The notes under the pieces: generated by a model
What the model saw: the letters and a program-made list of their open reading frames with translations, nothing else
Told to the model about the DNA's origin: nothing
Database searches by the model: none
Assembly: GCF_002940005.1 (NCBI RefSeq)
Contig: NZ_MDEF01000151.1
Reading direction: 5' to 3' (one strand)
Length of the DNA: 5,792 nucleotides
Origin: Xanthomonas hortorum
GTDB lineage: Bacteria > Pseudomonadota > Gammaproteobacteria > Xanthomonadales > Xanthomonadaceae
In this document: piece after piece, positions 1 through 5,792 of the stretch
Layout: each line of letters begins with the position of its first letter
Numbering within the stretch: position 1 is the stretch's first letter
Position numbers and translations under genes: made by a program

Positions 1-51
1 TTCCTCAGCTTCGTCCTAGTCGTTGATGGGCTTCGGATGTGTTAACAGGCC
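1..51. mobile_element. Terminal fragment of an IS element (IS5/IS427-like end)
   Basis: Read outward on the minus strand, this stretch begins GGCCTGTTAACAC and follows directly after CTAG (52-55). CTAG is a plausible target-site sequence, and a CTGTT-A-CAC core is common at termini of IS5-family (IS427-type) elements. The clearest support is the effect on the neighbouring gene: OLD-family homology stops exactly here, and the last 15 codons of that reading frame come from this fragment. Only the tip is inside the window, so there is no transposase and the family call rests on the terminus from memory. If the duplication is TA or CTA, the repeat starts one or two bases further right. Confidence 0.5.
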
Positions 52-1675
52 CTAGTTTTTCGTACTTCAGCTCCATGAACAGCGGCACGAGCATGCGCTC
101 GGCAACGCCTTCCACAAAGATGGCCGCATTGGCGAACAGCAGGTCGGTGTGCTGGACACGGAAATAGCGCTCCGCGAATTGACGCGTGTCGTCATCGTTA
201 CCGAACACCTCGCCCAGATCGACGACCTCGGTACTCGGAGTCAGATGCGACGTTGATGGCAGGACGCGCCGCACGTACCGCAGTCGGTCGAAGTCCTCAG
301 CGTGCGCTAGATGGCTGGAATGTGTACTGATCAGAAGTTGGCTTTTCAGCGAGCTGGCGTCCTTGTCGGCCGGACTGATGAGCTTGTGCGCCTTGTCCGG
401 AAAGATGCGTTGAACCTGAACATGCAGGTGTGCCTCGGGCTCCTCGATCATGACGAGGTGGACCGGTGGCGGTGAACCCGTCTCGGGATTCATACGCGCG
501 GTCTTAAATGAAACTAGCTGATAGCTCAGCGATTGCAGGTTCTGGTAGCCCAGACCGATCGAGAACTCCGGAAGCAGGTCTTCGCCATTGCCGCCCTTCA
601 TGCTGTATTGGACGGCGGTTCCATGGTCGAGCAGATCGGCGGTGTGGATGCGCGTCCTGAACCGGATCTCTTGGGGGTCGTGAATGCCGGGGTAGCCGAG
701 CAGCTTCACCTCTTCCACCGAGGCCGCCAAGGCGTCGTGAATCTTCTGATCCAAGTCCATCTGTGCACTGGCAACAGCCTGGATGAGGTCGGCTCGTTGT
801 CCGTGCCCTGTTACGGCGACGTTGAGGTGCTGGCGCGCGAACTTGAGCAGTTGAGCCGAGAACAGACCGACGGGATGCGACGACGACGTGGACCTGGAAT
901 CGGCCTCTTCCGAGCCGAGACCCCGCTGAGCGGCCACGAAGTCGACGCGGATTAGTCTGGCCAAGTGCTTACGGTCGGCTGGTTTTGCTCCGACCGCCAG
1001 GACCTGGGTTTGGTAGGTCTTGATCCCTTGGATGGGATTGTTGGCGGCATCAAGACTATACGGCCTGACCTGTCCCAGCTTCCTGGGTTCACGCAGCCAG
1101 TAGTCGAGCAGGTCGATAGGCCAAGCCTGCGATTCGCTGCTCATGTCTTTTACCGGTTGACGCGCTAAGTTGTAGGCCCACGCCAGCTCTTGTAGTGATG
1201 CGACATCGATGGCCGGCTCCAGGCGCAACCGGATGCCAACGGCCCCGCCTTTCCAGACCAGCTTGGATAAGAAGGGCCGGACGTAGTGGAACATTCCCGC
1301 TTCGGCATCGAACCACAAATCAAGCGTGGGCATCGCTGATAGGAGTGTGGCCAGTTGGCCCTCCCAATCGTCATCCAGCTTGGGCGCAGCAGTTGCCGGA
1401 TCCTCCGTCAACGCTTCCCACTTGATGCCAAGTTCTCGCAGCGCGGGCCATTGGGAGAGGCTGATATCGAACGCGCCGAACGCGACAGACTCAGATAGGA
1501 AGTGCCGCAGCGCCGTGAGGATCGAGGTCTTGCCGCTGTTGTTGGCACCAACAAGAATAGTGGTCTGCTGGTCCAGCTTCAGTTGAACCTTTCCCAGGCG
1601 TCGGAACTTGCACAGCTCCACGAACCGAAGCCTGATACTTCCAGAGGTTGGTACCGCCGGCGTTGCTTTAGTCAC
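5..1675 (-). CDS. OLD-family ATPase/nuclease, 3'-truncated in the Toprim domain
   Basis: This is an SMC/ABC-type ATPase of the OLD (overcoming lysogenization defect) family, whose members pair an ATPase with a Toprim nuclease and often act in phage defence. Seen in the 556-residue product: an N-terminal strand pair, Walker A GANNSGKTS (43-51), an ABC-signature-like SIGLGYQNL (372-380), Walker B with catalytic Glu in VMIEEPEAHLH (408-418), and a switch-His segment LLISTHSSHLAH (447-458). A Toprim start, AIFVEGVAERMLVPLF (518-533), contributes the first acidic residue, E522. The Toprim DxD part is absent: after residue 541 the frame enters the IS end and stops. Family members normally continue for 100 or more residues, so the nuclease is probably inactive. 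The GTG start is favoured because an in-frame TAA lies seven codons upstream, with no other start between. The ribosome binding site is weak (GAGGCAG). A GajA-like role cannot be judged because no helicase partner is visible. Confidence 0.85.
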   Translation of the reverse strand: MTKATPAVPTSGSIRLRFVELCKFRRLGKVQLKLDQQTTILVGANNSGKTSILTALRHFLSESVAFGAFDISLSQWPALRELGIKWEALTEDPATAAPKLDDDWEGQLATLLSAMPTLDLWFDAEAGMFHYVRPFLSKLVWKGGAVGIRLRLEPAIDVASLQELAWAYNLARQPVKDMSSESQAWPIDLLDYWLREPRKLGQVRPYSLDAANNPIQGIKTYQTQVLAVGAKPADRKHLARLIRVDFVAAQRGLGSEEADSRSTSSSHPVGLFSAQLLKFARQHLNVAVTGHGQRADLIQAVASAQMDLDQKIHDALAASVEEVKLLGYPGIHDPQEIRFRTRIHTADLLDHGTAVQYSMKGGNGEDLLPEFSIGLGYQNLQSLSYQLVSFKTARMNPETGSPPPVHLVMIEEPEAHLHVQVQRIFPDKAHKLISPADKDASSLKSQLLISTHSSHLAHAEDFDRLRYVRRVLPSTSHLTPSTEVVDLGEVFGNDDDTRQFAERYFRVQHTDLLFANAAIFVEGVAERMLVPLFMELKYEKLGPVNTSEAHQRLGRS

Positions 1676-1718
1676 GGCTCGCTGCCTCGATTAGTTGGGT
1701 AGATGAATTCCGTACATT

Positions 1719-1747
1719 TATATACCAATCGCACCAGCGCTGCTCAA
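1719..1747 (-). promoter_or_regulatory. Likely sigma-70-type promoter of the OLD gene
   Basis: On the minus strand, TTGAGC (1742-1747; 4 of 6 to consensus) is followed after exactly 17 bases by TATATA (1719-1724). A shifted TATAAA match overlaps the latter. Transcription would start near 1711, leaving a leader of about 35 bases before the GTG start at 1675. This suggests the OLD gene can be transcribed separately from the upstream defence genes. The call is by pattern only. Confidence 0.45.
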
Positions 1748-2031
1748 TTATAGAGACTCCTTCTACCGCCTAGGATTATGTGATCGCTGGGTAGCTACGG
1801 CCGTGTCCGCTTTTGGGCAAGAACAAAAGATCGTATTGGTAAAATGGATAAAAACCTGTCGATAATTCGGAATCATAATCGTGGAGCGGCCGATCCGCGA
1901 ACTCACCAGGATCCACTTCTCTCGATTTGGGGCCTAGAGATGCAGGCGGCCGCGACGCAGCCGACTGTTAGCGTCGAGGAGAGTTGTCTGGATTGGGGCC
2001 TTCTGAGTTGTTGAAGTAGCTAATCATTTTT

Positions 2032-2050
2032 TGCACCAAGTGGCGGTGCA
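2032..2050. repeat. Perfect 6-bp stem-loop TGCACC-N7-GGTGCA
   Basis: TGCACC (2032-2037) pairs with GGTGCA (2045-2050) around a seven-base loop. Six T residues precede it on the plus strand, so on the minus strand (the direction of the genes) the hairpin is followed by A residues rather than U. It therefore does not fit an intrinsic terminator for the upstream 582-residue gene. It may be an operator-like or RNA structure, or chance. Confidence 0.35.
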
Positions 2051-2157
2051 CTTTGTAGATGACATGCCGACACTGCCAATTCCGCGTCTGCCTGGGTGCC
2101 TCCGAACACGCATGCTGGCAGTACACGGGAGCTATCCGCGAATTGGAACTTTCGAGC

Positions 2158-3906
2158 TTAGTCGAGCAAGTACGCTTCATCGAATTCCGGATCAACATCG
2201 AAGGCATCTCGCAAGAAGCGTATTTCACCTACATCCCGAGGCATTGCATCGAGCCTTGCAAGGGAATCATTGATATCCGAGCACTGCTGAGCACTTAGAA
2301 AGAGCCGGCGATCATAGAGCCAGTTCATCGAAAGGTGATAGTCGTGAACTGAAGCCGATGCAAATGCTCTTACATGACCTTCGATCTCCGTTCGACTTTG
2401 AAGAGGTCTGATAGGGGGGACGATATCAACAGTTTTGTCCTCTGACACAACGATTGCGAGTCTGCGTGTGCTTTGAGAGCGGACGTAGCGAACGGCCGAG
2501 TTGAATCGAGAACCTCTTGAGGGCAAGCAGCGATCGTTGGCCATGCCATCAAGTATTACGCCAATAGCGTGACAGTAGCCGAGTGGATCCATCAAGATAG
2601 ATCCGTCAATGGCGCTAGCTTGTCGCAGCAGGTCAGCGGACATCTTCGTAGGCTCAATTCTTGTCCCTTGGACTTCTAAGCGAGCTGCCTCTGACTCGGC
2701 ATCTTCGGCAACAACAATCATGCTACCCAGTCCTTGATGCGCAGCAGCGTTGAAGAGCGTCCAGAAATAATCGCGAGAATCACTGGTTGAGGATGGGAAA
2801 ATAGTCGCTAAGTTAACGAGGAACGCTTGTTTATCGACGAGCTCACTGGGCAGAGCCGGTACTCCATACAAGCTCCTCAAAAGAATGCGATCTCCGCACC
2901 GCAGAGCCCAGGTGTAGTGATCGAGGAAGTCAACTGCAAAGATAGTTTCATCATCTGGATCATGAGCCGTCTGAAGTCGTCCAAGCCCATAAACGAACTC
3001 CGCATCAGCGACCAAGGCTGCTGCGGGACCGGCTAGTTGAAGCACCTTCCGAGTCCACCGAGAGTCACTTAACCTAACTGGATTCTGGAATCGTAGTAGA
3101 TGCTCTATTCCGGAATGATCTGGATCAGCAAGAAGTATTCGACCTACGCCTCTGTCTCCTTCATAGAGTAGCGAGGAAATTAAATTCAGCCGTTCAAAAA
3201 GATCTGAAGCCACATAGCGGACGGATGTGGCACGCCCAGGCGAATGCATAAATGCTTTTGCTGACAGGCGCGCAATTTCGTCGGCATTACGCATTTTACC
3301 GCGAAGATCTCGGCCGGGATCCTGCTCCTGTAGCGCGCTACTGGCTTCCTCCAAGACGATCGATATGGCCGCATGTATCAAACTGCGCGGTCCATGTCCC
3401 GGCTCGAAATCATCTTTCTGGATGGACTCACTCAATGGTGGAAACTTGCAAAACAGCGCGGCCGGAACTTGAATTACGGGTGCGACGTAGAAGTCGTTAA
3501 CACGTCTTGAGATTCCGACGAATGAGATAACTTCATGAGCCTTGTCATACGGCTCAAGTGCGGTTCGAACCGCACTTGTCACTGAGTCGCACAGCATCCA
3601 TTCTGGCTTGTCGCGCATGCTTTCTTCGTCACCGTAGAACATGTTCTGGAGTCGATGATTTCGATAGTTATGCTCTACGCGATCAGAAATTCCATCGAAT
3701 GTTACTAGCGGCCACTGCCCATCTTCGGGCTCTATACAGAAAATATTACTATTACTACTCCCGGGCCGGCGCACGCCAACCAGCAGCACCTGCGCCTCTA
3801 CGGTTGCACCAAGGAGCTCCAGAACTTCTTGCATGACGTACTGGACAATGTGCCGGAAGTGAGGCTGATAGCCCCACATAAAAAACGATATGGTGCGACG
3901 GGCCAT
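2158..3906 (-). CDS. 582-residue protein with a C-terminal DisA_N-like (DAC) nucleotide domain
   Basis: I do not recognise a named gene. The C-terminal third shows the pattern of the DisA_N/diadenylate cyclase fold: HQGLGSMIVVAEDA (390-403), IDGSILMDPLG (433-443) at the DGA motif position, RGSRFNSA (464-471) at the RHR motif position, and LAIVVSEDKTVDIVPP (483-498). In characterised c-di-AMP synthases these motifs are DGA and RHR; here they are DGS and R-F-N. The domain may therefore bind nucleotide without making c-di-AMP, or use different chemistry. Predicted DAC-like sensor families (the DACN group) have been described in prokaryotic conflict systems, and this protein may belong near them. 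Residues 1-150 start with an aromatic segment, ISFFMWGYQPHF (6-17), and look like a separate alpha/beta domain. The middle (about 175-380) is mixed, with no motif I know. No signal peptide or membrane helix is seen, so a cytosolic location is likely. The ATG is supported by AAGGAG at 3915-3920, eight bases upstream. The gene follows the CD-NTase gene in the same direction after about 230 bp. Confidence 0.8.
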   Translation of the reverse strand: MARRTISFFMWGYQPHFRHIVQYVMQEVLELLGATVEAQVLLVGVRRPGSSNSNIFCIEPEDGQWPLVTFDGISDRVEHNYRNHRLQNMFYGDEESMRDKPEWMLCDSVTSAVRTALEPYDKAHEVISFVGISRRVNDFYVAPVIQVPAALFCKFPPLSESIQKDDFEPGHGPRSLIHAAISIVLEEASSALQEQDPGRDLRGKMRNADEIARLSAKAFMHSPGRATSVRYVASDLFERLNLISSLLYEGDRGVGRILLADPDHSGIEHLLRFQNPVRLSDSRWTRKVLQLAGPAAALVADAEFVYGLGRLQTAHDPDDETIFAVDFLDHYTWALRCGDRILLRSLYGVPALPSELVDKQAFLVNLATIFPSSTSDSRDYFWTLFNAAAHQGLGSMIVVAEDAESEAARLEVQGTRIEPTKMSADLLRQASAIDGSILMDPLGYCHAIGVILDGMANDRCLPSRGSRFNSAVRYVRSQSTRRLAIVVSEDKTVDIVPPIRPLQSRTEIEGHVRAFASASVHDYHLSMNWLYDRRLFLSAQQCSDINDSLARLDAMPRDVGEIRFLRDAFDVDPEFDEAYLLD

Positions 3907-3918
3907 GTTCGGCGCTCC

Positions 3919-3951
3919 TTAGTCAGTAACATGCATGAAATCGCCTCGCAT
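3919..3951 (-). CDS. Possible ten-codon leader ORF upstream of the DisA_N-like gene
   Basis: A short frame, MRGDFMHVTD, starts six bases after a good Shine-Dalgarno GGAGG (3958-3962). Its TAA stop overlaps the AAGGAG ribosome binding site of the 582-residue gene. That geometry would allow translational coupling or leader-type control. The frame is short enough to occur by chance. It also conflicts with the TAGTAT -10 candidate at 3950-3955, so only one of the two readings can be right. Confidence 0.25.
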   Translation of the reverse strand: MRGDFMHVTD

Positions 3952-3958
3952 ACTATGC
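3948..3958. promoter_or_regulatory. Palindrome GCATACTATGC, possible operator over a -10 box
   Basis: This is a perfect inverted repeat GCATA-C-TATGC. On the minus strand it contains TAGTAT (3950-3955), an acceptable -10 hexamer, but the matching -35 position (CGGTCA, 3973-3978) is poor. A second small palindrome, CATGCATG, lies at 3930-3937. A regulator binding here could control the 582-residue gene. The evidence is symmetry and position only. Confidence 0.25.
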
Positions 3959-3999
3959 CTCCGAAGTGAACTTGACCGCTTGTCCAAGTCACTGGCACG

Positions 4000-4011
4000 G
4001 CTACATGTAGC
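4000..4011. promoter_or_regulatory. Perfect 12-bp palindrome GCTACATGTAGC
   Basis: A fully symmetric 12-mer lies in the spacer between the CD-NTase gene and the DisA_N-like gene, about 90 bp upstream of the latter's start and just downstream of the T-run of the candidate terminator. It could be a dimeric regulator site. No second copy was noticed in the window. Confidence 0.25.
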
Positions 4012-4019
4012 AATAGAAT

Positions 4020-4062
4020 AAAAAAACTGGATGAGATGGGCGCTCGCTGAGCGGGGCATCAG
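4020..4062 (-). terminator. Imperfect intrinsic terminator after the CD-NTase gene
   Basis: On the minus strand, CGCTC (4049-4053), loop AGC, and GAGCG (4041-4045) form an inner stem. CTGATG (4057-4062) can pair with CATCCAG (4027-4033), with one bulge, as an outer stem. Seven T residues follow directly (4020-4026). The internal loop weakens it, so read-through into the 582-residue gene is possible. Confidence 0.4.
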
Positions 4063-4136
4063 CAGCCGACATACTCTGCGCGCTACCTATGCTTAGGCTC
4101 AACCCAACGGACACTAGCAGCATTAGCGCGTCGTCA

Positions 4137-5252
4137 TCAAAACCGAATTGCATTGACCAGCTGTCGCCGATCTTGGTGGTTGCCCGCGGGAAGGCCCGTG
4201 CTGTTTTCGTTAGCGACGGCTTCGAGCAATTGATCAACTTCATGCGAAAGGATCAGCAACGCATCAACTTTTGCCGTGCTATCGAAGATGCATCGTGTAC
4301 CATCAGGTACCTCCAAGAGCTTAGCCTCCTCAGGATGGCGATATAGGTAGTCGAGGTGGCGCTGAGTTTCTGCCAGGATGGCAAGTTCATAAGCATAGCC
4401 TGCCCGTAGCGCAGCCATGTCGGCATGGAACATCACTGCGGCGAGATCAAAGCTGGGCAGCGCGATGTCGCTATCCGCATCCGCTTTGATGTTCTTGACC
4501 AATCGGATCGCCTTTCTAAGTGAGCCGAGAGCGAGGGTGTCCCTATCCGATACCTCTTTGATGTGCTTGAACGGATAGTTGGTCAGCGTGGAATTCGTCT
4601 TACTGTCCAATATGATGACCCCGCGATCATGCAGGGCGCCGCTACGTTGATAGGCCGCAGTCTCATACCAGTGTGAAGGTACAACATCGACTGACCGAGC
4701 AAGGGAGCCGCCCGATATTTTTATCGCTTTGCTTCCAGACGTATCAACAGTCGCGGCCGGAAACGCATTGCGTAGCGCCGGCTCCTCTTCGGCTCTGAGT
4801 ACGGTCAACTCCTGTAGCGAAGTTCTGGCGGACGGGTTATAGGCTCCAGCTAACGCAAGAACGCCATAGGTATCGTAGTTGTAAAACTGACCAGCGATGA
4901 GTGTAAGTAGGTCGACATCGCTGACTCCTCGAATGTGTACGTTGAGCGCGACGGAGCCTTGAAGGTGGAACTCCAAATTGTATGCGTCAACGCGCTTCTC
5001 TATCTGGTTTGCCACCCGCATGGCCGTCTCTGTACTGATTCGTGTGTACTCCGCGTCGACCTCTTGCATGGCACCCAATGCGTAGCTCGTATGGGGCTTG
5101 TTCGTCGCCTTAGTTTCCCAAGTCTCTTGGCGCGTAATCTTCTCCAGGTACTCAGCAAGTGCGGCTTCATCTTGCACGAGAAGTTGTAGTCGATCGGTGC
5201 CGCGGCGCCTTGATTTCAGTGCGGAGATGCGCTCATCAATAGTCCTTGCCAT
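4137..5252 (-). CDS. CD-NTase-like nucleotidyltransferase (CBASS cyclase)
   Basis: This 371-residue protein has the cGAS/DncV-like nucleotidyltransferase fold. Visible features are the GS motif at 99-100 (in FHLQGSVALN), the metal-binding pair D112-x-D114 (in GVSDVDLLTLI), and the third acidic residue D189 (in RSVDVVPSHW), all intact. A helical C-terminal half (about 237-345) fits the OAS-type helical domain of these enzymes. By family knowledge, such enzymes make cyclic di- or trinucleotides in CBASS immunity after phage sensing; product and clade cannot be read by eye. No signal peptide is seen, so the protein is cytosolic. The start is firm: AGGAGG lies five bases before the ATG, which overlaps the stop of the effector gene by one base (TAATG), so the two are translationally coupled. 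No Cap2/Cap3 or HORMA/TRIP13 genes are visible, which fits a minimal type I layout. Other nucleotidyltransferases (CCA-adding, kanamycin type) are less likely given the length and partner. Confidence 0.88.
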   Translation of the reverse strand: MARTIDERISALKSRRRGTDRLQLLVQDEAALAEYLEKITRQETWETKATNKPHTSYALGAMQEVDAEYTRISTETAMRVANQIEKRVDAYNLEFHLQGSVALNVHIRGVSDVDLLTLIAGQFYNYDTYGVLALAGAYNPSARTSLQELTVLRAEEEPALRNAFPAATVDTSGSKAIKISGGSLARSVDVVPSHWYETAAYQRSGALHDRGVIILDSKTNSTLTNYPFKHIKEVSDRDTLALGSLRKAIRLVKNIKADADSDIALPSFDLAAVMFHADMAALRAGYAYELAILAETQRHLDYLYRHPEEAKLLEVPDGTRCIFDSTAKVDALLILSHEVDQLLEAVANENSTGLPAGNHQDRRQLVNAIRF

Positions 5253-5725
5253 TACTTCCTCCTAAGGGTAAGGGTGCCCGATGAGTGGCGACCGTCGCCG
5301 GTGAAGTAGTCCCCACTACCATTTTTCAGGTCTTTGGCAAACACTATCTTTGCAAAGCCGCGATGGGAGCCAAGCTCAGTTTTTCCAACTTTTGGCTCAT
5401 TGCGATAGCTGTACACCAGCACGAACCCTTCTACTGGGTCACACGCAACGCCAGCAACATCACTGTTGGACTTTGACAGGCCTGCATCGAGGTGGATGCG
5501 CACCTTGTCCCAATCTTGCGTGATTGTCATCGTCCCGTGCCAATCAATCGCAAGTGAGTCAGCTCGCGGAAAAGGGTGGCCTTCGCAGACCCATCTGCCC
5601 GAGAGATCGGCGACCTTCAACCACCGCATGACAACTGGAACGCGCCAAATCCATCGACGAAAGATCAGATAGAGAACGCCATACACGGTCCCTGCACCGA
5701 GCAAGGAGAGGACAACGGGCGGCAA
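5252..5725 (-). CDS. cap15: Cap15-type CBASS membrane effector, probably 5'-truncated
   Basis: Seen: one hydrophobic segment (about 3-21), a basic/aromatic boundary FRRWIWR (22-28), then a beta-strand-rich domain. The domain opens with LSGRWVCEG (41-49) and has alternating strands GTMTITQDW (64-72), VRIHLD (75-80), FVLVYSYRNEP (101-111), GFAKIVFA (123-130), GDYFTG (138-143) and GTLTLRR (150-156). This matches my recollection of Cap15 (SMODS-associated 2TM plus beta-strand-rich) effectors, whose beta-barrel binds a cyclic dinucleotide and triggers oligomerisation that breaches the inner membrane. Those usually have two membrane helices; only one is found here. The TTG start is a formal choice with no good ribosome binding site. 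The frame stays open upstream through GGT CTC AAC GCG AAC and on through the IS end to the window edge, with no ATG or GTG. I infer that the IS removed the native start and first helix. Function is likely impaired unless an IS-derived start restores it. The gene ends in a one-base overlap with the cyclase gene. Confidence 0.75.
   Translation of the reverse strand: MPPVVLSLLGAGTVYGVLYLIFRRWIWRVPVVMRWLKVADLSGRWVCEGHPFPRADSLAIDWHGTMTITQDWDKVRIHLDAGLSKSNSDVAGVACDPVEGFVLVYSYRNEPKVGKTELGSHRGFAKIVFAKDLKNGSGDYFTGDGRHSSGTLTLRRK
5258..5263 (-). promoter_or_regulatory. Strong ribosome binding site AGGAGG of the CD-NTase gene
   Basis: AGGAGG sits five bases upstream of the ATG at 5252, inside the last codons of the effector gene. 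It fixes the cyclase start and would support translation of the cyclase even if the truncated effector is poorly translated. Confidence 0.8.
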
Positions 5726-5739
5726 GTTCGCGTTGAGAC

Positions 5740-5743
5740 CTAA
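5740..5743. repeat. CTAA, probable target-site sequence of the right-hand IS
   Basis: CTAA directly precedes the GGAAGGTC terminus. IS5-group elements typically duplicate a four-base target of the form CWAR, which CTAA fits. The second copy would lie on the far side of the element, outside the window. Confidence 0.45.
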
Positions 5744-5792
5744 GGAAGGTCTGAATAACGCGGCCTGAGAGCGCGGAATGTCGCGTCGTTGC
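5744..5792. mobile_element. Terminal fragment of an IS5-group insertion sequence
   Basis: The stretch opens with GGAAGGTCTGAATAAC, closely resembling the IS5 terminal repeat type (GGAAGGTGCGAA...) and following CTAA as expected for that group. Only 49 bases are in the window, so no transposase is seen. It differs from the terminus at the left end, so the two are not copies of one element. It sits where the effector gene should have its 5' end and may supply or remove promoter activity for the CBASS pair. Confidence 0.6.

Larger units (their letters stand above)
1676..2157. other. Noncoding spacer between the OLD gene and the DisA_N-like gene
   Basis: No convincing gene is found on either strand. 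Short open frames here lack ribosome binding sites and recognisable motifs. The left part holds a promoter for the OLD gene (1719-1747) and a second perfect TATAAT on the minus strand at 1747-1752 without a good -35 box. The right part holds a hairpin (2032-2050), a six-base-stem inverted repeat CGACGC/GCGTCG (1953-1958 and 1971-1976), and a nine-base direct repeat TTGGGGCCT (1927-1935 and 1993-2001). No clear U-tract terminator follows the 582-residue gene. The length and scattered small repeats suggest a junction between separately acquired modules. Confidence 0.6.

Noticed and set aside
533..955. Plus-strand open frame of 140 codons
   Set aside because: It lies wholly antisense to the OLD ATPase gene, whose motifs are clear. 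It has no domain or ribosome binding site and reads as a shadow.
1747..1752. Perfect TATAAT on the minus strand as the main OLD-gene promoter
   Set aside because: The -35 position at 17 bases is poor. The TTGAGC/TATATA pair just downstream has exact 17-base spacing and is preferred.
1950..1980. Inverted repeat near GTTAGC that might be an integron attC site
   Set aside because: The core does not match GTTRRRY/RYYYAAC, the stem is only six bases, and no integrase or cassette layout is visible.
1968..2228. Minus-strand 86-codon frame with scattered Cys and His
   Set aside because: It overlaps the end of the 582-residue gene in another frame, the Cys spacing forms no known zinc motif, and it has no ribosome binding site.
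2059..2298. Plus-strand frame with CRHC and other Cys residues, resembling a zinc-binding protein
   Set aside because: Most of it is antisense to the 582-residue gene, and the upstream part is broken by a stop. The Cys pattern is probably chance.
4001..4243. Minus-strand frame with a hydrophobic segment overlapping the CD-NTase 3' end, a possible small membrane protein
   Set aside because: Nearly half overlaps the cyclase in another frame, no ribosome binding site is seen, and the remainder covers the candidate terminator and its T-run.

Overview
The window reads as a fragment of an anti-phage defence island from a proteobacterium. I see mixed GC, a GTG start, strong AGGAGG-type ribosome binding sites, and ends that look like IS5-family insertion sequences. 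A Xanthomonadaceae, Pseudomonas or Burkholderia type host would fit, but no core gene is present to fix the lineage. All four substantial genes lie on the minus strand, so transcription runs from high to low coordinates.

Right part (4137-5725): a compact two-gene CBASS-like operon. The first gene encodes a small membrane-anchored, beta-rich protein that I read as a Cap15-type effector. It overlaps by one base (TAATG) a CD-NTase-fold nucleotidyltransferase with an intact GS...DxD...D active site. The nucleotidyltransferase would make a cyclic nucleotide on infection, and the effector would bind it and damage the inner membrane. The effector's 5' end abuts an IS5-type inverted repeat next to a CTAA target sequence. 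Its first membrane helix therefore seems to be lost, and the native start is missing.

Middle part (2158-4136): a spacer of about 230 bp holds an imperfect terminator, several palindromes and a possible ten-residue leader ORF. It is followed by a 582-residue protein whose C-terminal third resembles the DisA_N (diadenylate cyclase) fold. It has DGS in place of DGA and RFN in place of RHR. It could be a nucleotide sensor, a divergent cyclase, or a third component of the nucleotide-signalling system.

Left part (1-2157): about 480 bp of noncoding DNA carries a plausible promoter for a 3'-truncated OLD-family ATPase/nuclease. Its ATPase domain is complete, but the Toprim nuclease domain is cut just after its first catalytic Glu by a second, different IS end (a GGCCTGTTAACAC-type terminus).

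The window thus joins three defence-type modules: a CBASS pair, a DisA_N-like protein and an OLD nuclease. The two outer genes appear to be damaged by insertion sequences. All family calls are from motif recognition by eye, with no database search.
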